A stretch of 64,000 bases of DNA from Clitoria ternatea (lineage: Eukaryota; Streptophyta; Magnoliopsida; Fabales; Fabaceae), in NCBI GenBank assembly GCA_037962975.1, contig CM075675.1:1188001-1252000 (forward strand), written 5' to 3'. This document shows positions 11,449 through 25,596 of the stretch, in pieces. Every line of letters starts with the position of its first letter. The stretch's first letter is position 1. The position numbers were made by a program, and so were the translations under genes. Under the pieces are notes generated by a model. That model did no database searches. It saw only the letters and a list, made by a program, of their open reading frames with translations, and had not been told where the DNA came from.

Positions 11449-14400
11449 TTTATCATATGTACAACTCGGGTTTCCAAGCAATTATTGGGTTTGGACTTCC
11501 CATGGAGAGGTACATGAATTTTCAACAGATACTGGTTTGTTATAATGTAACATTGGTGTTTCGATTCAGGGGTGAATAATAATAATTTTGATAACACGAA
11601 TGACATGATACATGATGCGTTTATGAGTTGTAATGATGATGATGAATATATTGCTAATGACATGTTTGGTGATTATATGAAGAAAGAGTCAAAAGAACCC
11701 AACCCCTAGTGTCAAAAATTCTTTAGACAATTGATGTTGGCTAATGAACCGATTTTTGAGGATTCCATAAAGTCCAAGTTGTTAGTTGTTGTTAAACTAA
11801 TTTACGTTAGATCAAAAAAATGTATTAATTTCTTCATAAAGTTATTGCATGGCTATGTTGAGATACCTTGAAAATATCCTTGGAAGTTACTACAATGACA
11901 CTACATTAGTAGGGAAGTTAGAGTTAAAAACGGAAACCATTAATTGTTGCATGAACATGCATATGGTTTTTTGGAAGGAAAATGCAAGTTTCATAAAGAG
12001 CCAAGGTATTTACCTAAATGGGTGAGTGATAGTGGGAAGTACAAGAACGTTGCTCATAAAAAAAGTTCTATTTTCCTATCACTCCAAGGTTGCACATAGG
12101 CTATATATGTCTGAGGATATTGCTAAGCATGTGACAGTGAGAATAAAAGAGATGATGGTATTTTATGACATCCTAGTGATGGTGTGGCTTGGAAGCATTT
12201 TTGATGATGTATATTCTGACTTTTATAGTGAGCCAAGAAATATTAGATTTAGATTATGTGCTGATAGTTTCACACTATATATTCAAGCCTCAAGTTCACT
12301 GTATTCTTATTGGCCTTACTGCTTGTCCCTTATAACCTTTCACCAAAAGTGTGTATGACAAAGTAGTTTACATTTTTTTTTATGTCTAATTCCTAGACTG
12401 AATAATCTTGGAATTAAAATTAATGTATTTCTACTACCTTTGATTGATGAACTGTAACATGTATGGCATGCTAGCGCTCTTACTTATGATATGTCAAAAC
12501 ATTAGAATTTTATTATGAAGACATGTTTAATATAGACTATTAATGATTTTTCTACCTATGGTATGTTGTCTGGATAGAGCACACACGGACGGTTGGCTTG
12601 CCCAATATGTGTGGAAAAGACTAAGTCATTTTGGTTGTCATTTAGGAGAAAACATTCATGGTTTAATTGTCATTGGTGGTTACTACCAAAGGAACACTGT
12701 TTCCATGCTAGCAAAAGATAATTCAAAAAGAATGTTAGCCAAGGGGATGATCGACCTCTAGTGATACTAGATGAGAAGGACATTAGTGAATCTGTTGAGG
12801 GTTTCTTGGAGATAACAAAGGAGAAACTTAAAAAGAACCTCGATTTTGGTATTCTACACAATTGGACCAAGATGAAAATTTCTATAAAGTGTCTTATTGG
12901 AAGGATAATTTGGTGAGCATAACCTAGATGTCATGCATATTAAAAAGATTTTCTTTGATGATATCTTCAACATTGTGATGAATGTCCTAGTAAAATCAAA
13001 GATAATGAAAAGGAAAGATTAGAGATTGATAGGTGGTGTCACTGCACATATCTAGAGTTGTAAGCTGTAAGTATACTTTGACACCTTCCAAAGCAAATAA
13101 GTATGCAAATGTATTTAAAAATTAAGGACCTGGTTATGCTTCAAATTAGCTAGATGTGTGCATGTCAACAAGGAATATATGTATGACATGAAAAGTTATG
13201 ATAGACATGTGTTCATGGAGTCTTTGCTTAGCTAGTTATGTTTTGGTTATTACCTAATGATATATGGAAGCCACTTGCTCAAATCGATGTGTATTCTTTA
13301 GGAACTTGTGTACCAACACACTAACATATGATGACCTAACAAGATTGAAGGAGAACATCCTAATGATTTTACGTGAGTTGGAAAGAATTCCGCCTCCAAG
13401 CTTTTTTGACTCAATGGAACATCTTTCCAGACACCTACCAAGAGAATCTAAGTTAGGTAGTCTTATCCCTTACAAATGGATGTACCCATTTGAGAGGTAA
13501 CTAATTAACAAAATCTTGTTAATTAATCGGTCATTTAGTCTTCTTTCATTTTTTATTTGACTTACATAAATTAATAGGTTTATGGGAGAATCATTTAAAA
13601 ATAAAACACAAGTAGAATGATCAATTACTAGTTTCTACTTACATCATAAGACAACTTACTTCACCTCTCTTTACTTCAAGAATCGTTGTGTATTTACAAC
13701 CAACTAAGGAATAATCCATATGGGATGGATGATGATGTTAATGAGAACTCTATCTCCATACCGTTGAAGGATGAAAGATCTGGTGGCAAAGTTGAAACAC
13801 TATAGATGAAAGATCTAGATATCTTAATCAATTATGTTAAAGTCAAGGCATACTTAGAGTAAGTTTTTATACTACTAACACTTATATTTAATCAACATGG
13901 TCAAATTCATTGTCGACAATAGTTATTTTCCCATTGCTAGTATATTCATGCAATAGTATAGGATCGTCGACAGTCCAACATCACTGATCATATATAATAA
14001 CTTTTCAACATGGTTCAAACAATATGTAAGGTCCATTTAAGAAATCATTAATTATTAAGGATTAATTATGCATAAAGTTATTTGAGTGTAATTGCTAAAT
14101 TTGTATGTGTTGTGTGGTTTAAGAATCTTTTCAACGGTTTGATCAATGAAGAACTCAAATCATTTATCTATGGATCTAGGTAGGTAGTGTGTTAACCATC
14201 ATACTTATTTCAACATGAATACAAGTTTCACACCTAAAGTTGGAGTAGTAAATGGAAAAACTATTAACTGTGGTGTTTAGGTCAATGGGGTAATGGACTC
14301 GAGAGAGGATAATTATTATGGTAATGTTTTAGGGATTATTAGGGGTTCCCAAGAAGGATTCCCTTATCTAGAGAGACCATTGTTAATCCACAATATCACA

Positions 14401-14833
14401 TAGTTGTAATAAAATAGACTAGACATTATAGTCACTATAATCCATTTATTTTAGCGTAAAATACACGTCAAGTCTATTGTGTATTGTATCTGTCTTTGAA
14501 TGCAAATAAGCATGCTTGGCATATGGCTGTAACAACTAAGTCTAGAATCCACGTGGAAATTGATACAAATGATGATGAAGATCTTCCTTGTCAAACATTT
14601 AGATCATAGGTAAGACCGTTAAAAGAGTTAAAATCGTTGACGGGATAGGTGGATCATCTTCAGAGGATTAGTCTAGTTATTCAGTTATCGAAATAAATGA
14701 GCTTCCACCAATTCAACTCGATCCTATTGCTGATGAAAAGGATGAGGTTGAATCCCCAAATAGTTCAAAAGATGGAGATGATGATGATGGTCATGCCTCT
14801 GAGAAGGTGGAGTATGATGAACAAGATAACTAA
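11449..14833 (+). pseudogene. Decayed CACTA TNP2 transposase (TNPD-type) gene
   Basis: The full order of plant TNP2-type proteins can be followed across several frames with many stops. Around 11700 is FFRQLMLANEPIFEDSIKSK. At 12030-12300 come YHSKVAHRLYMS and FSEPRNIRF-like segments. At 12540-12640 is the INDFxxYGMLSG and CPxC region. At 12880-13020 is the YWKDNLV-LDVMHIxKxFFDDIF region with a frameshift. At 13264-13500 an open segment contains FFRNLCTNTLTYDDL and PPSFFDSMEHL, the following (DUF4218) domain. At 14200-14350 is NCGV-VNGV-DNYYG, resembling DUF4216. An acidic tail ends at 14833. Its role would have been cutting and joining CACTA ends. It is inactive. Matching CACTA termini were not found, so its element is badly eroded. 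Confidence 0.85.
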
Positions 14834-17800
14834 TTTGGTCATAATTGTATAGTTAATTTAGTTTATTACTTACTTTTAATTTTATTGTTTATTTATATAC
14901 TGTAACACTTATTTTATATTTTTTCTCTGTGTTATACAATTTATAGGTGTTACATTATGATCGGGTAGACTTTGTACATGTTGGTTATCGTACAATATTC
15001 ATTAAATTTGGTTTTACAATTAGAAACTAATTGTATTTTATATTAATTATAATTTGTTTTAATTAATTATACTTTGTATATATTAATTAAATATTAAAGA
15101 TTAATTTTATATGTATATTGATGGCAAATTCATTCATCTTGATTACAATTAATAATTAGATGACTGATATATATTTGGTGGAATCATTTTTAATTTTTAA
15201 AAGTTTAAAATCATTTTATGAATGTCTAAAAAAGGAAAGTGTTAAAAAAAGAAAAAGTTTTTTTTTAAATGCTTGGAAGTAGGAGTCTAGATTATACACT
15301 AATTAGAGTAAGATAAATTAACATGGAAAGTCGTATCTCATGTCTAAAAGTTAGGCGTGAGTTTTTGCTCTTAGGTGTAGTCTCACGCCCCGCTAGATGA
15401 AGGGTTTCAAGGTGGAGAATATAACTATTAGAAAACGACAATCCTAATTCAATCTAAAACTCAACTCAAAAGTTAAGAGTTGTCTCAAGTCTTATAAGAA
15501 GTATAAGAGTCATATTCCTATACAATGTGAGACTTATCTCAATGTCTTACACATACTCTTCATGCCCATTATGCCCACGACTAAATATTTACAAGTGACC
15601 CAACATTCAATACAAATCAACTGATACTATATATAAAAAAAAAGAAAAATTTAACACAACCCAAAAATTAGTTGCTAAGTTAATAATTACTAACAGTATA
15701 ACTTATCTAAATATCTTACTAATAGCAAGTGAGGTCAAGGAGGCACTTGGTAGGGTTATAGGTTCTTTATGTCTCCTTCAACCACTCATTTGGACCGTCT
15801 ATTCTGTATATTTTTTTGTCAATCTAACGTAATTACATCTCTTACGTACTATTACTAATATATATCATACTGCATCTAAAAAAAGTACTGACACTTTTAA
15901 AATCTCTTAAGAATAATATATAAAAACAATACAAACAAATGGCTAAAGATGAAATTAAGAACTATTAAAATATAACTAAAATTGTTTGTATGTTTTCAAA
16001 TTTTTTAACTAAAAATTAATTTTAGGATAAATAAATTTGTAGAACATAGGAAAAAAAACCGTTGAAAAATAATTTTTCAACAAAAGCTAACTTTTAGAAT
16101 GATCTCATTAAAAAAATGTTACCTTTTTTTAAATAAATCAAAATTTGTTTTGTTATTATTATTTGGAGAAGAGAAACTGAAAAGAGGTTAAAATACACCT
16201 GAAATTCAGAACATGAGCATATTCCACGTCAAAACTTCAAACCATCATTATTATTGTTTGAAAATGGAAAATTGTAACTGAAAACTCCTTATTAAAGTCA
16301 TATATAAGCATGAAGTGCTCAAAGTCAAATTTTTAATCTTAAGTTAATTTATATAGTACGTCAAAATATTTTTAGCTTAATTAAAGTTAGTTGGAGTAAG
16401 AACATATGCTACTAAATCCGTATATTTGTCAATTTTAATCATCCACGCAAATATATGAACGGTGCATATATAAGAATTTCTCTTAGGATAACTAATGAAC
16501 AAACTAGAAATCAATCCTCTTCCTTCCATGGGATCGGAGGTGGGTCCCATTACGTTTGTAGTTACTCCCACGTTGGCAGAAGGATGAGTGTCTCAGTGTT
16601 AGCATAATGGACCAGACCCATGTTTGTAACCTAGATATATATATATATATATGATTTATAGACGCGCGATGTAAGCTAAGTAACATATATTAGAAATAAT
16701 AAACTTAATTCTTAGAAGAATTCTTTAGGATTTTACGTCTACTTTCTTTGTGTGAACAAACCCTTTTTTTTAAGTCTTCGTAATTAACACACTAAATAAT
16801 AAGGACCAATTAAATAGGTTGTTTTATTCACACGGATAATAAATTAAATCTCTTACCACATATTTAAAGGAAGAATTATTAAACGACCACGTAAATCATG
16901 ATTTTTTCCTAATTAGAAAGAAGGAGATATACATAGATGTGTATAATTGTTTCTTTTTTTAAATTTTATCTTTATATAATAACTATACATTTATATGAAA
17001 ATTTGGAGAAAATAAAAATAAGCAATAGTATACTTTTGGTTATTTATGTGTTTTTTTAATTTTTTGGTTCATTTCCTTTTGTTTCCTGCCAAACGAGTTT
17101 TAAAGTTTTAACAAAGTTTTCATTCTCTGTAAATTTTATATTATCAGCATTTTCTTTATCTTTTCTTTTTCATAGTTATCCATAAGTGTTTTTTCTTTCT
17201 TTTTTTACTAAGGCTATCCTCTATCTAACGATCAAAAACTATTTTAAAGGAATTAGTGTTTAATACGTAAAAATTACCGAAATAATTTTTACCTTTTTCA
17301 ACAATTCTTTTTAGATGTACATGATTGAAACTTTTAACGATATACTTAAAATGAATAATCGTAAGTGTTTGGTGATATGTTTTAATTTGGTTATAGATTC
17401 AACTTACTTATCAATATAATTTACCATGTTTTTCCTCTTCTCGTATCACAATTGGATTTCCACATTCATAATACGTTTTAATTATGAATGATGTCTTTGT
17501 GATTAAGGTAAAATTAAACAGGGCCAAAGACACATTAAAAAAATTACACATAACATAAACTGAACTTTGCCCTAGGTTCTTTCATATATATAAAGGTATT
17601 CAAAAACCGATTTAATTTAATACAAATCATAAAAGCAATCTAAATAAATCAGAAACTAAACTAACTTTGAAAACTATAGAAACTCAAATTTTGTATTAAA
17701 TTATATCGGATTTCAATTTATATTTTGAAAACAATTCGATTCAATTCAATTTAATTCAAACTAAACTTCTATTTATATATATAATTTTATTTATAAAATA

Positions 17801-18239
17801 AATTTGTAATTATATAATTATATATTTATAAGATTGTATTATTTAATTATTTTTTAAATTTATTTTTAAAGTTATATTTTTAATTATTTTTAATGAGATA
17901 TATGTCTTTAGATTTTAATGTATTTGAAAATTTATTATATTTTTAACTTTAATTTAAACTTAATTTTATGTTGTTTATGTTTTATATTTTATATTAACAC
18001 TAATGAAAATAAAATTTATTTATTACCTTCTAATTAAATAACAAATAAAAATATTTAAATTAAACTATATAATCTAATCTAAACCGTATTTTATCGAATT
18101 AAATCAAATTAGATTTGAAAATTTATTCCTATAATCTAATCCAATCGTGAATACACTAATATATAAATCTTAACTCTCATTTTTGTATAATTCAAACATA
18201 CCTATATGGTCTATTAATTAATTACTATGTGAGAGGCCA
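14834..18239. other. Intergenic DNA upstream of the KANADI gene
   Basis: AT-rich and non-coding. Around 15350-15590 is a slightly GC-richer repeat-like stretch. At 17597-18160 an AT-rich block begins near GTATTCAAAAACCGATT and ends near AATCGTGAATAC, which read as imperfect inverted ends; it may be an old hAT-type MITE. No supported gene. Confidence 0.45.
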
Positions 18240-18477
18240 AGAGATTTTGGTGATGATGGAGAGAAAGAAGAAATGGTACTAGCAGATCAAGAACAGTACA
18301 GTCTCTCTTTGATTACTCTCTTTATAGTCTTTAATATATTACACCCCGTCGTCTTCGGAGAAAGAAAAATCAAACACAGCAAAAATTGTCCCAACTTTGC
18401 AGTTTTGACTATGCACACAAAAAGTAGAGTTAATACAGCAAAAAAAAATAAAAATAAAGGAATTGTTAGAGTGTCAC

Positions 18478-19128
18478 TTTCCTATATATACTCTCAACTC
18501 AAGATAGCCAGGAAAAAGAAACAACCACAACACTCATCTCTCTCTTTCCTTCCCATTCCTTTAGATATATATATATATATATATTTTTTGTTTATATTAT
18601 ATGCACCACCACACACACACAACACCCTTCTCTTTCTATCTCTCTAGTCTTTGAAGCATGTTTATTTTGTGAAGCTGAGAAATTAAAGAGTCTTATACTT
18701 GTGTGTGTATATATATAGCCTTGTTTTCAAAGAAGACATGTTTCATATGAATCATATCCCCACTTTGAACTCTCTCATCAATAAATCAATCACCTTAACT
18801 AATTAATATTCTAGCTTCTTCTTCTTGTTTGTTTTATTGCTTTGGGGATTCTCTTTATTACTATATACCAAATTTCAATCAATATATAGTAAGGAATAAA
18901 TTAACACCCCCCCACTTGAGTCCTTTAATTTGTCTTAGTTTGTGTGTTTATTCTTGTTCTGAATTCTCCTTGTTGGTCTCAGTTGGAGTTTTTCTTTCTT
19001 TTTTTTTTTCGGTTATTCCCTTTCAGTGTTATATATACTATATATATATATAGTACTATATACTATATAGTATAGATTGAAATCATTAATTTCTGGGTGT
19101 ATATATAGCTAGGTAATTAACTGAGAAA
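18478..19128 (+). promoter_or_regulatory. Putative core promoter and long 5' leader of KAN1-like gene
   Basis: A TATA-like CTATATATAC lies at about 18481-18490, followed by pyrimidine-rich CT tracts typical of plant leaders and TA microsatellites at about 18567-18584 and 19038-19052. Transcription would start near 18515-18530, giving a leader of about 600 nt. I infer this from sequence only. A leader intron cannot be excluded. Confidence 0.35.
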
Positions 19129-21473
19129 ATGCCCCAGAAAAAAATTTTCCATGACTCATCATTGAATCCGATTCCTGACCTTTCCCTGCACATTAGCCTC
19201 CCAAACAGTGCTCCATCTTCAATTTGTAGTGAAGGGGATTCACCCTTTGATGTGTGGCCACAACAAGAAGGCCTCAAATCCCACAGTGATGGTTCAATCA
19301 AAGGTAGCCCTCAACCTCACCACACAGACATAGAACTAACCTTAGCCAACCCAACAAGTACTACAAATACTACTCTCTCTGAAGCTGAAAGCATATGGAA
19401 GAAGAAAAACTTTGTAGGGGTTTCACCACAGAGTGAAACAAGGCTCATCAATGGAATCCCTCTCTTTGAGAGGGGCTCAAATAATAAGTTTTCTTCTCTG
19501 TATGCAGTTCCACAGTACTACCCTTCTCTTTCTTCCAATTCAGCTCCTAATAATATTGGGGGTGGTGTAGCAGTGGAACAACAACCACCACCAATAGTTT
19601 CAAGGTTTAATGGGATAACCATGGAGAGTCTAAGACCTCATCAGCAATTTCAGTACTATGACTTTGATTATCCTCCTCCTCCTCATCATCAACAACAACA
19701 ACAACAGTTTGGGAATAATTTTAACAACAATATTGTTGGAGCTTCTGAATTTTCAAATGGATTTGTGAGGTCAAGAATGTTGTCAAGGCAACAAAGTAAG
19801 AGGAACATGAGGGCTCCCAGAATGCGTTGGACTAGTTCTCTTCACAACCGCTTTGTTCATGCTGTTGAGCTACTTGGTGGCCATGAAAGTGAAAATCCTA
19901 TCTCTCTCTCTCTCTATTTCCTTTTTTATGCTGTGTTAGTTCTTGTTGTGTAATTCTTTTACCATGTTTCAAGCCCTTGTTTTTATTTTCTGGAATGGTG
20001 GTGGTGTAGGGGCTACACCTAAATCAGTTTTGGAGCTCATGGATGTCAAAGATCTAACACTAGCTCATGTCAAGAGCCATTTGCAGGTCTACATGACAAA
20101 CACCTTAATTGTCCTTAATTATTTCTTGGTTTATCCAACCTATTAATCTCATCACATAAGAAATATAAAAGAAATTTTTTTATTTAATTTTAACGTTATT
20201 ATGTCTCTACTTGATTTTCAGTAGAAATTACACAGAATTTTCAATCAAAATTTTCTCCTTTTAGTTTTTTATAATGTCCAAAGTTATATAGTTTACCTAA
20301 ATCCTTACTTCTTACCCTTAATTATTTCTTCTTTTCATGTAAAACAAAATAACAAAAAATAAGGGGAAAAAAGACTCTCTCTATCTCTGTATGTGTGTGG
20401 ACTGGAGTGTGTGTAGACTTTGTCCAAGGTCTATCTAAGGGGCACAAGAACCAAGGCATGCAGTGAATGAATGAATGAGGAACAGTGGAAGCTGTTGTTT
20501 GATGCAGGGAACATGACAAGTTCTACTTTTCATGAGAGAGAGAGATAAAGATAGAAAGAGAAAGTAGGAAAAGTAGCCATCATTTCTCAATAATAGAAGC
20601 AATTACTTACCTTACCAAACATCAACCTCGTGGTTATTAAATAAAACCCATAAAAAAGAAGCATCTGATTTGCTTCATTTTTTTATTACTAAGTTCCCTT
20701 TTTTTTAATTCTCCCTCATAATTTCCTTCTCCTTAGACAATTCAGATTTCACTTCTATCATTGTTGTTTTATTTATTTTATTTGTATACATGTATTCATT
20801 TCATTTTTCTCCGTATTATATATTCATTTTATTTGTCTTTTTTGGTTACTGCAGATGTATCGGACTGTTAAGAACACTGACAAACCTGCAGCTTCTTCAG
20901 GTAATTCATATATATTAATATAAATATTGTAATAAATAATTCACCTTCGCCGCTTGTAATGTTTCACCTAATGCAATTTTATACTAATTAATTCCTTGAT
21001 CTCCGCTCCAAATAATATTTTGGTTTCACTTTATTGAATTCCTGTGAAGATTCCCTCACAAGCCTTTCTGACTCAGACCCTGTAAATCCAGCAATTAATT
21101 AATGTTTAACTTCTTTATATATATTTATAAAGTTAACATGTACAACTAAGTTAAAGAGTGGAAGATTTAATTATTTTAATTTTCAAGCATATATATTTCT
21201 ATAATATGCTATGGTTTTGAATCACATAAATACTAATGCTTATATATATGATGCAAAAATAACAGATGGGGATGAGGATTTCATGTCACTAGCACTACCC
21301 TTTAATCAAAATAAGAACTTTTTACCAAATCAGAGAGGGCCACCATATGCATCTATAGATCATGATATGGGCTACACTTCCAGCAATCTATGGGCCAATT
21401 CTTCTTCCAGGTAACCCTCCTCTTATTGATCACTTTCAATTCTCTTAGTGTATGAATGTTTGGGCAGGTCACT

Positions 21474-21520
<47 letters not shown>

Positions 21521-24500
21521 GCATGGGTGCATGGTTGGATTATTCAATATCTATATATGCATGGTTGAGTTTAATAATTGAAAGTTAGGGGAAATCACTA
21601 TAAACTACCCCAATGTGCACCCTTTTGTGAAACTCAAAAAGTGCTTCTTTTCTGACAACTTTTGCTTTTTCATTTATTTTCTCCACTTCTTTGCTTTCTT
21701 TTCTGAAGATCAAAGTAGTGATTCCTCATTTGGCTGATACCTCTTTTTGATACATTGTCATTGAGGCTTCTTTAAATGTGTAGAAGAAAAGTTCTCTGAA
21801 ACTAGATGAATTTTTAGTGGTTATGTGCAAAATTGCAAGTAAATCAGTAGCCTTAATCTCCACTGTCCAATACTCTACTTTTAGAACAACATATTTCTAT
21901 GATCCATATTGACTTATTCACTATTTTACTTTCTTTAGCTATCTATCATTGCTTGTCTTAATGGACTTTGCTTTGATATCCATTCAATAACTAACATTAT
22001 TTCACAACACTACCGTTTTTTATCCAATTTTGGGGGCATTAATTCAACTTTTTTTTGGTTTCTGTATAATGGTGCATTTGGTATATATTTTAGCTTTATC
22101 AAAGATTGATATGCTTAGCACTAGTTTCTAATTCAAATTTAGAGTCAACTAATGCGACAAAAGAGGCTAGGATCTTAGGTAGCAAACTCCTACTATGAGT
22201 ACTAACCACAAAAACGACATAGAGAATTGGAATTGGTAGGGTAACAATTGCAAGTGGAATTGAAATTATTAGGTACAAATACGCAATTCTGGAAAGATAA
22301 ATTGTATTTTTATACAATAAACAGAAAGAAAGACTAAAAAAGCAAATAACAAGTACTACATATCTAATTAGATAATTATAGTTTATGGTTTGAGTCTTGT
22401 ATATAGAGAAAAAATTGTTTGAAGAAGATTTTCTTATAGAACACATGTGATATTATACATATGTGTGTCAACAAATTCATGAGAATAGCTTCATGTAGCT
22501 ACAATGGCAATGGCAATGATGAAACAAGGAATATAATCTAATCCCCCTCGGGTATTGGAGAGACAGAAGACAATCAAGCAATTACAACCTTATAAATATG
22601 TTAATTATGATTAATGGCATTCAATATTGATCAAATGAATCTGCAAATTTGCTTTAGATAGAAAAACAGATAGTAATTAACATAGACATATATAGATTAA
22701 TGGAGGAGAGCATAAGATAAAGGTATATTCGATGAACATAATATTGATCTATTTTAGGTTCCCTATAGTGCTGGTCCAGAATTGAATTGGCTTTCTTCTG
22801 GATAGCTTTGACTCATGCAAACTTTTCTCGGTCCTCACGTTTGTACTGCAAAAGAAGTTCCTTCAAGTCAGAATGACAGGTTGTGAGGTTCAATGCGTTG
22901 TCTCTCTTCCAGTTTAATAATAGATTTTTATCATATTCAATAATTAAGTTTGGCCCATTTCTTGTTATTATAATTAAAAAATTAATGATAAAAATTCATA
23001 TAAAATTTACTTAATAATATATATATATATATATATATATACTTAAATTGCTGGACAACTTATACATATTTTAAAAGAAAAATGTTGTCAAAAGAAACAG
23101 AAGAGCAATGCTACACAGGACATTAGGACCTGCTTTATATTCGAAAATATTTTTTATTTTTATTTTCTTTTTCTTAATTTTAATTATAAAACTGTCATTT
23201 AGATTTTTGTTTTCAAAATTTTGTATAGGAAATATTGAAAACAATTTATTTTTTCCATTTTTTCCTGTACAAACTTTTAAAAATAAAAAACAACATAATA
23301 ATTTTGTAATTAAATCTAAAAAATAGAAAATAAAAATAAAAAATATTTTCAAATCCAGTCCTAATTAAGTTTATAACGCTTTCTTTTTAAAACACATTTT
23401 TGTGTGTTAACACAGTGAAATCTAGTAGCCATATTAAATTAATAAGTTGGAACCTATTTAAAAAGCAAACTTCTTCTATCAAAATTACAAAATTAGATGA
23501 ACTTATATGGATACCTGATAAGAGTCGTACATTGAATAATTAAGGGAGCTCGATATATTATTTAAGTCATGATATTTTTTCATCTAATGAATTAATCATT
23601 CTAAAGGAAACTCAATATAATACTGATTTCAACCTTTAATGGAAGCAGTAGTAATAGAAGTATCTAATAGAGTTCAATATTAGGTAACTGTAATTATATT
23701 ATATATCAACCCGTAAAGAAATACTGATAATGATAAATTCTATATATATAAATATTATAGACCATATCTTATATCTTATGAGAATACAAATAGTAATAAA
23801 TTTGAGTGGTATAATCATAATTAAAACACTTATTAAGGTTCCATTGAGAAAAATAAGTTTATATCTTATAAAGGATGGTTTATAACATTAGAATTATAAC
23901 TTATAATTCTTTAAGTGATTTATAGCGTATAACATTGTAGTTATTATAAATCATTTTTCAAAACTGAAAACTTAGACTTTTCTTAAAACTATAAAAAAAA
24001 AAAATTTATCAAATGAACTTTAATAACTTTTTAAAAAGTTATAATTTTATATAAAAAAAGTTATAACTCTTTGTATCAAACCGACCTAAAAAGTTGGGTG
24101 ACTATATTTTTGTATTCACCCATACACATGTACGTATAGCAAGTAAAAGTAAGACAAAATGTAGACCAACAAATTTTACATAGTGATTTAAATTAATTGA
24201 AAAATATATAAAGCATTAGTGATTTAAATTAATTGAAAAATATATAAAGCCTTATGATTTTTTAAATAATTAAATGATGTTTATTTAACTGTCGATCTTA
24301 ATTATTATATGGTCGATATGCATATGTGTTTGTTTATCTAATTTATATATGAAAATAAAGGGGTCATAATTAATAATTCATCATTATATTCACATTCCTG
24401 CCCAAGTCTAATGCAAAAAGAATGTTGATGGGTTGAATTAAGAAATTAAATTTAAGTTTAACCTTGAGTATATATATATATATAATCCAAATTAAATTGT

Positions 24501-24620
24501 TACTATAATACGTAGATAGGTGGTCAAATCTAGACCTAAACAATATAATTTATTATTAGGTAAGTTTGACCTAACTTGGTCATGTCAATTTATTTTATTG
24601 ATTACAATACTCTATATTTA

Positions 24621-24664
<44 letters not shown>

Positions 24665-25539
24665 TTAAGGTTTAAAAGTTTAAAACAAGTATAAAAAAGG
24701 ACACTTAATATGTTTTGGAATTAATATGTTTGTTTTGAATTTTGTAAATATTATATTTGTTATGTTTTATATTAAAAAAATTGTCATCTATTAACACCTA
24801 AAATTTAAAGTCTTGGAAAATCTTTTTGTTAGTACAGTCTTTAATTGATAAAAAATAAAATTTTAGTATAAATATTTTAAGATTTTACTAATACTACAAT
24901 GTTTTACTGATTAAATAGTATAGATCAACTTTATCATAATAATTTTATTGTTAGCATATCTTTTTATCAACCAAACAAAATAAATATTATTAAAAAGAGT
25001 AAAGGGACACCCAAAAATATTGTTAATGTATATCCAAATTACTTATATGCACATTTTATTTTTGTTAATTAAAGGCAATATTAATAAAGAGTATTCTAAC
25101 AACAATTAAATTTTGTGCATTACTAAATAACATTTTTTATATATATAGTGAATGATGATATAATTATAAAAGAATAATTTTATTTAATTAAAGTATGAGT
25201 AGATATAAACACTTAGGTATCAAAAATATTAGAAATAAAGATTAAATCAAATTGTTATATGTGTATATATGAGTTCAAATAGAAGTACATAAGTAGTGTT
25301 AACTATTTCCAACTCCCATAATTCACTTTCCATCCTCATATGTTCTCCTCCTCTAGTGCTGTATATTTTAAATAAATTCATCAGAATTAGTTAAAACTTT
25401 TTATACAACACATAACCTTTTTCTTTATAAATTAATGATATGTTTTTTTTCTTTACTTGAAAAGAGTGAGGGACATTCATTTCAAGGAATGCTTTTTCAT
25501 GAACATGGCATGATTAAGATTCTTTAGGACAGTATTCTT

Positions 25540-25596
<57 letters not shown>

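Noticed and set aside
18273..18647. 124-residue frame upstream of the KAN1-like gene
   Set aside because: It spans the presumed TATA region and CT/TA microsatellites, is low in complexity, and has no recognisable domain.
23071..23352. Overlapping frames on both strands in KAN1 intron 5
   Set aside because: They are mirror images produced by a fold-back repeat of about 105 bp arms.
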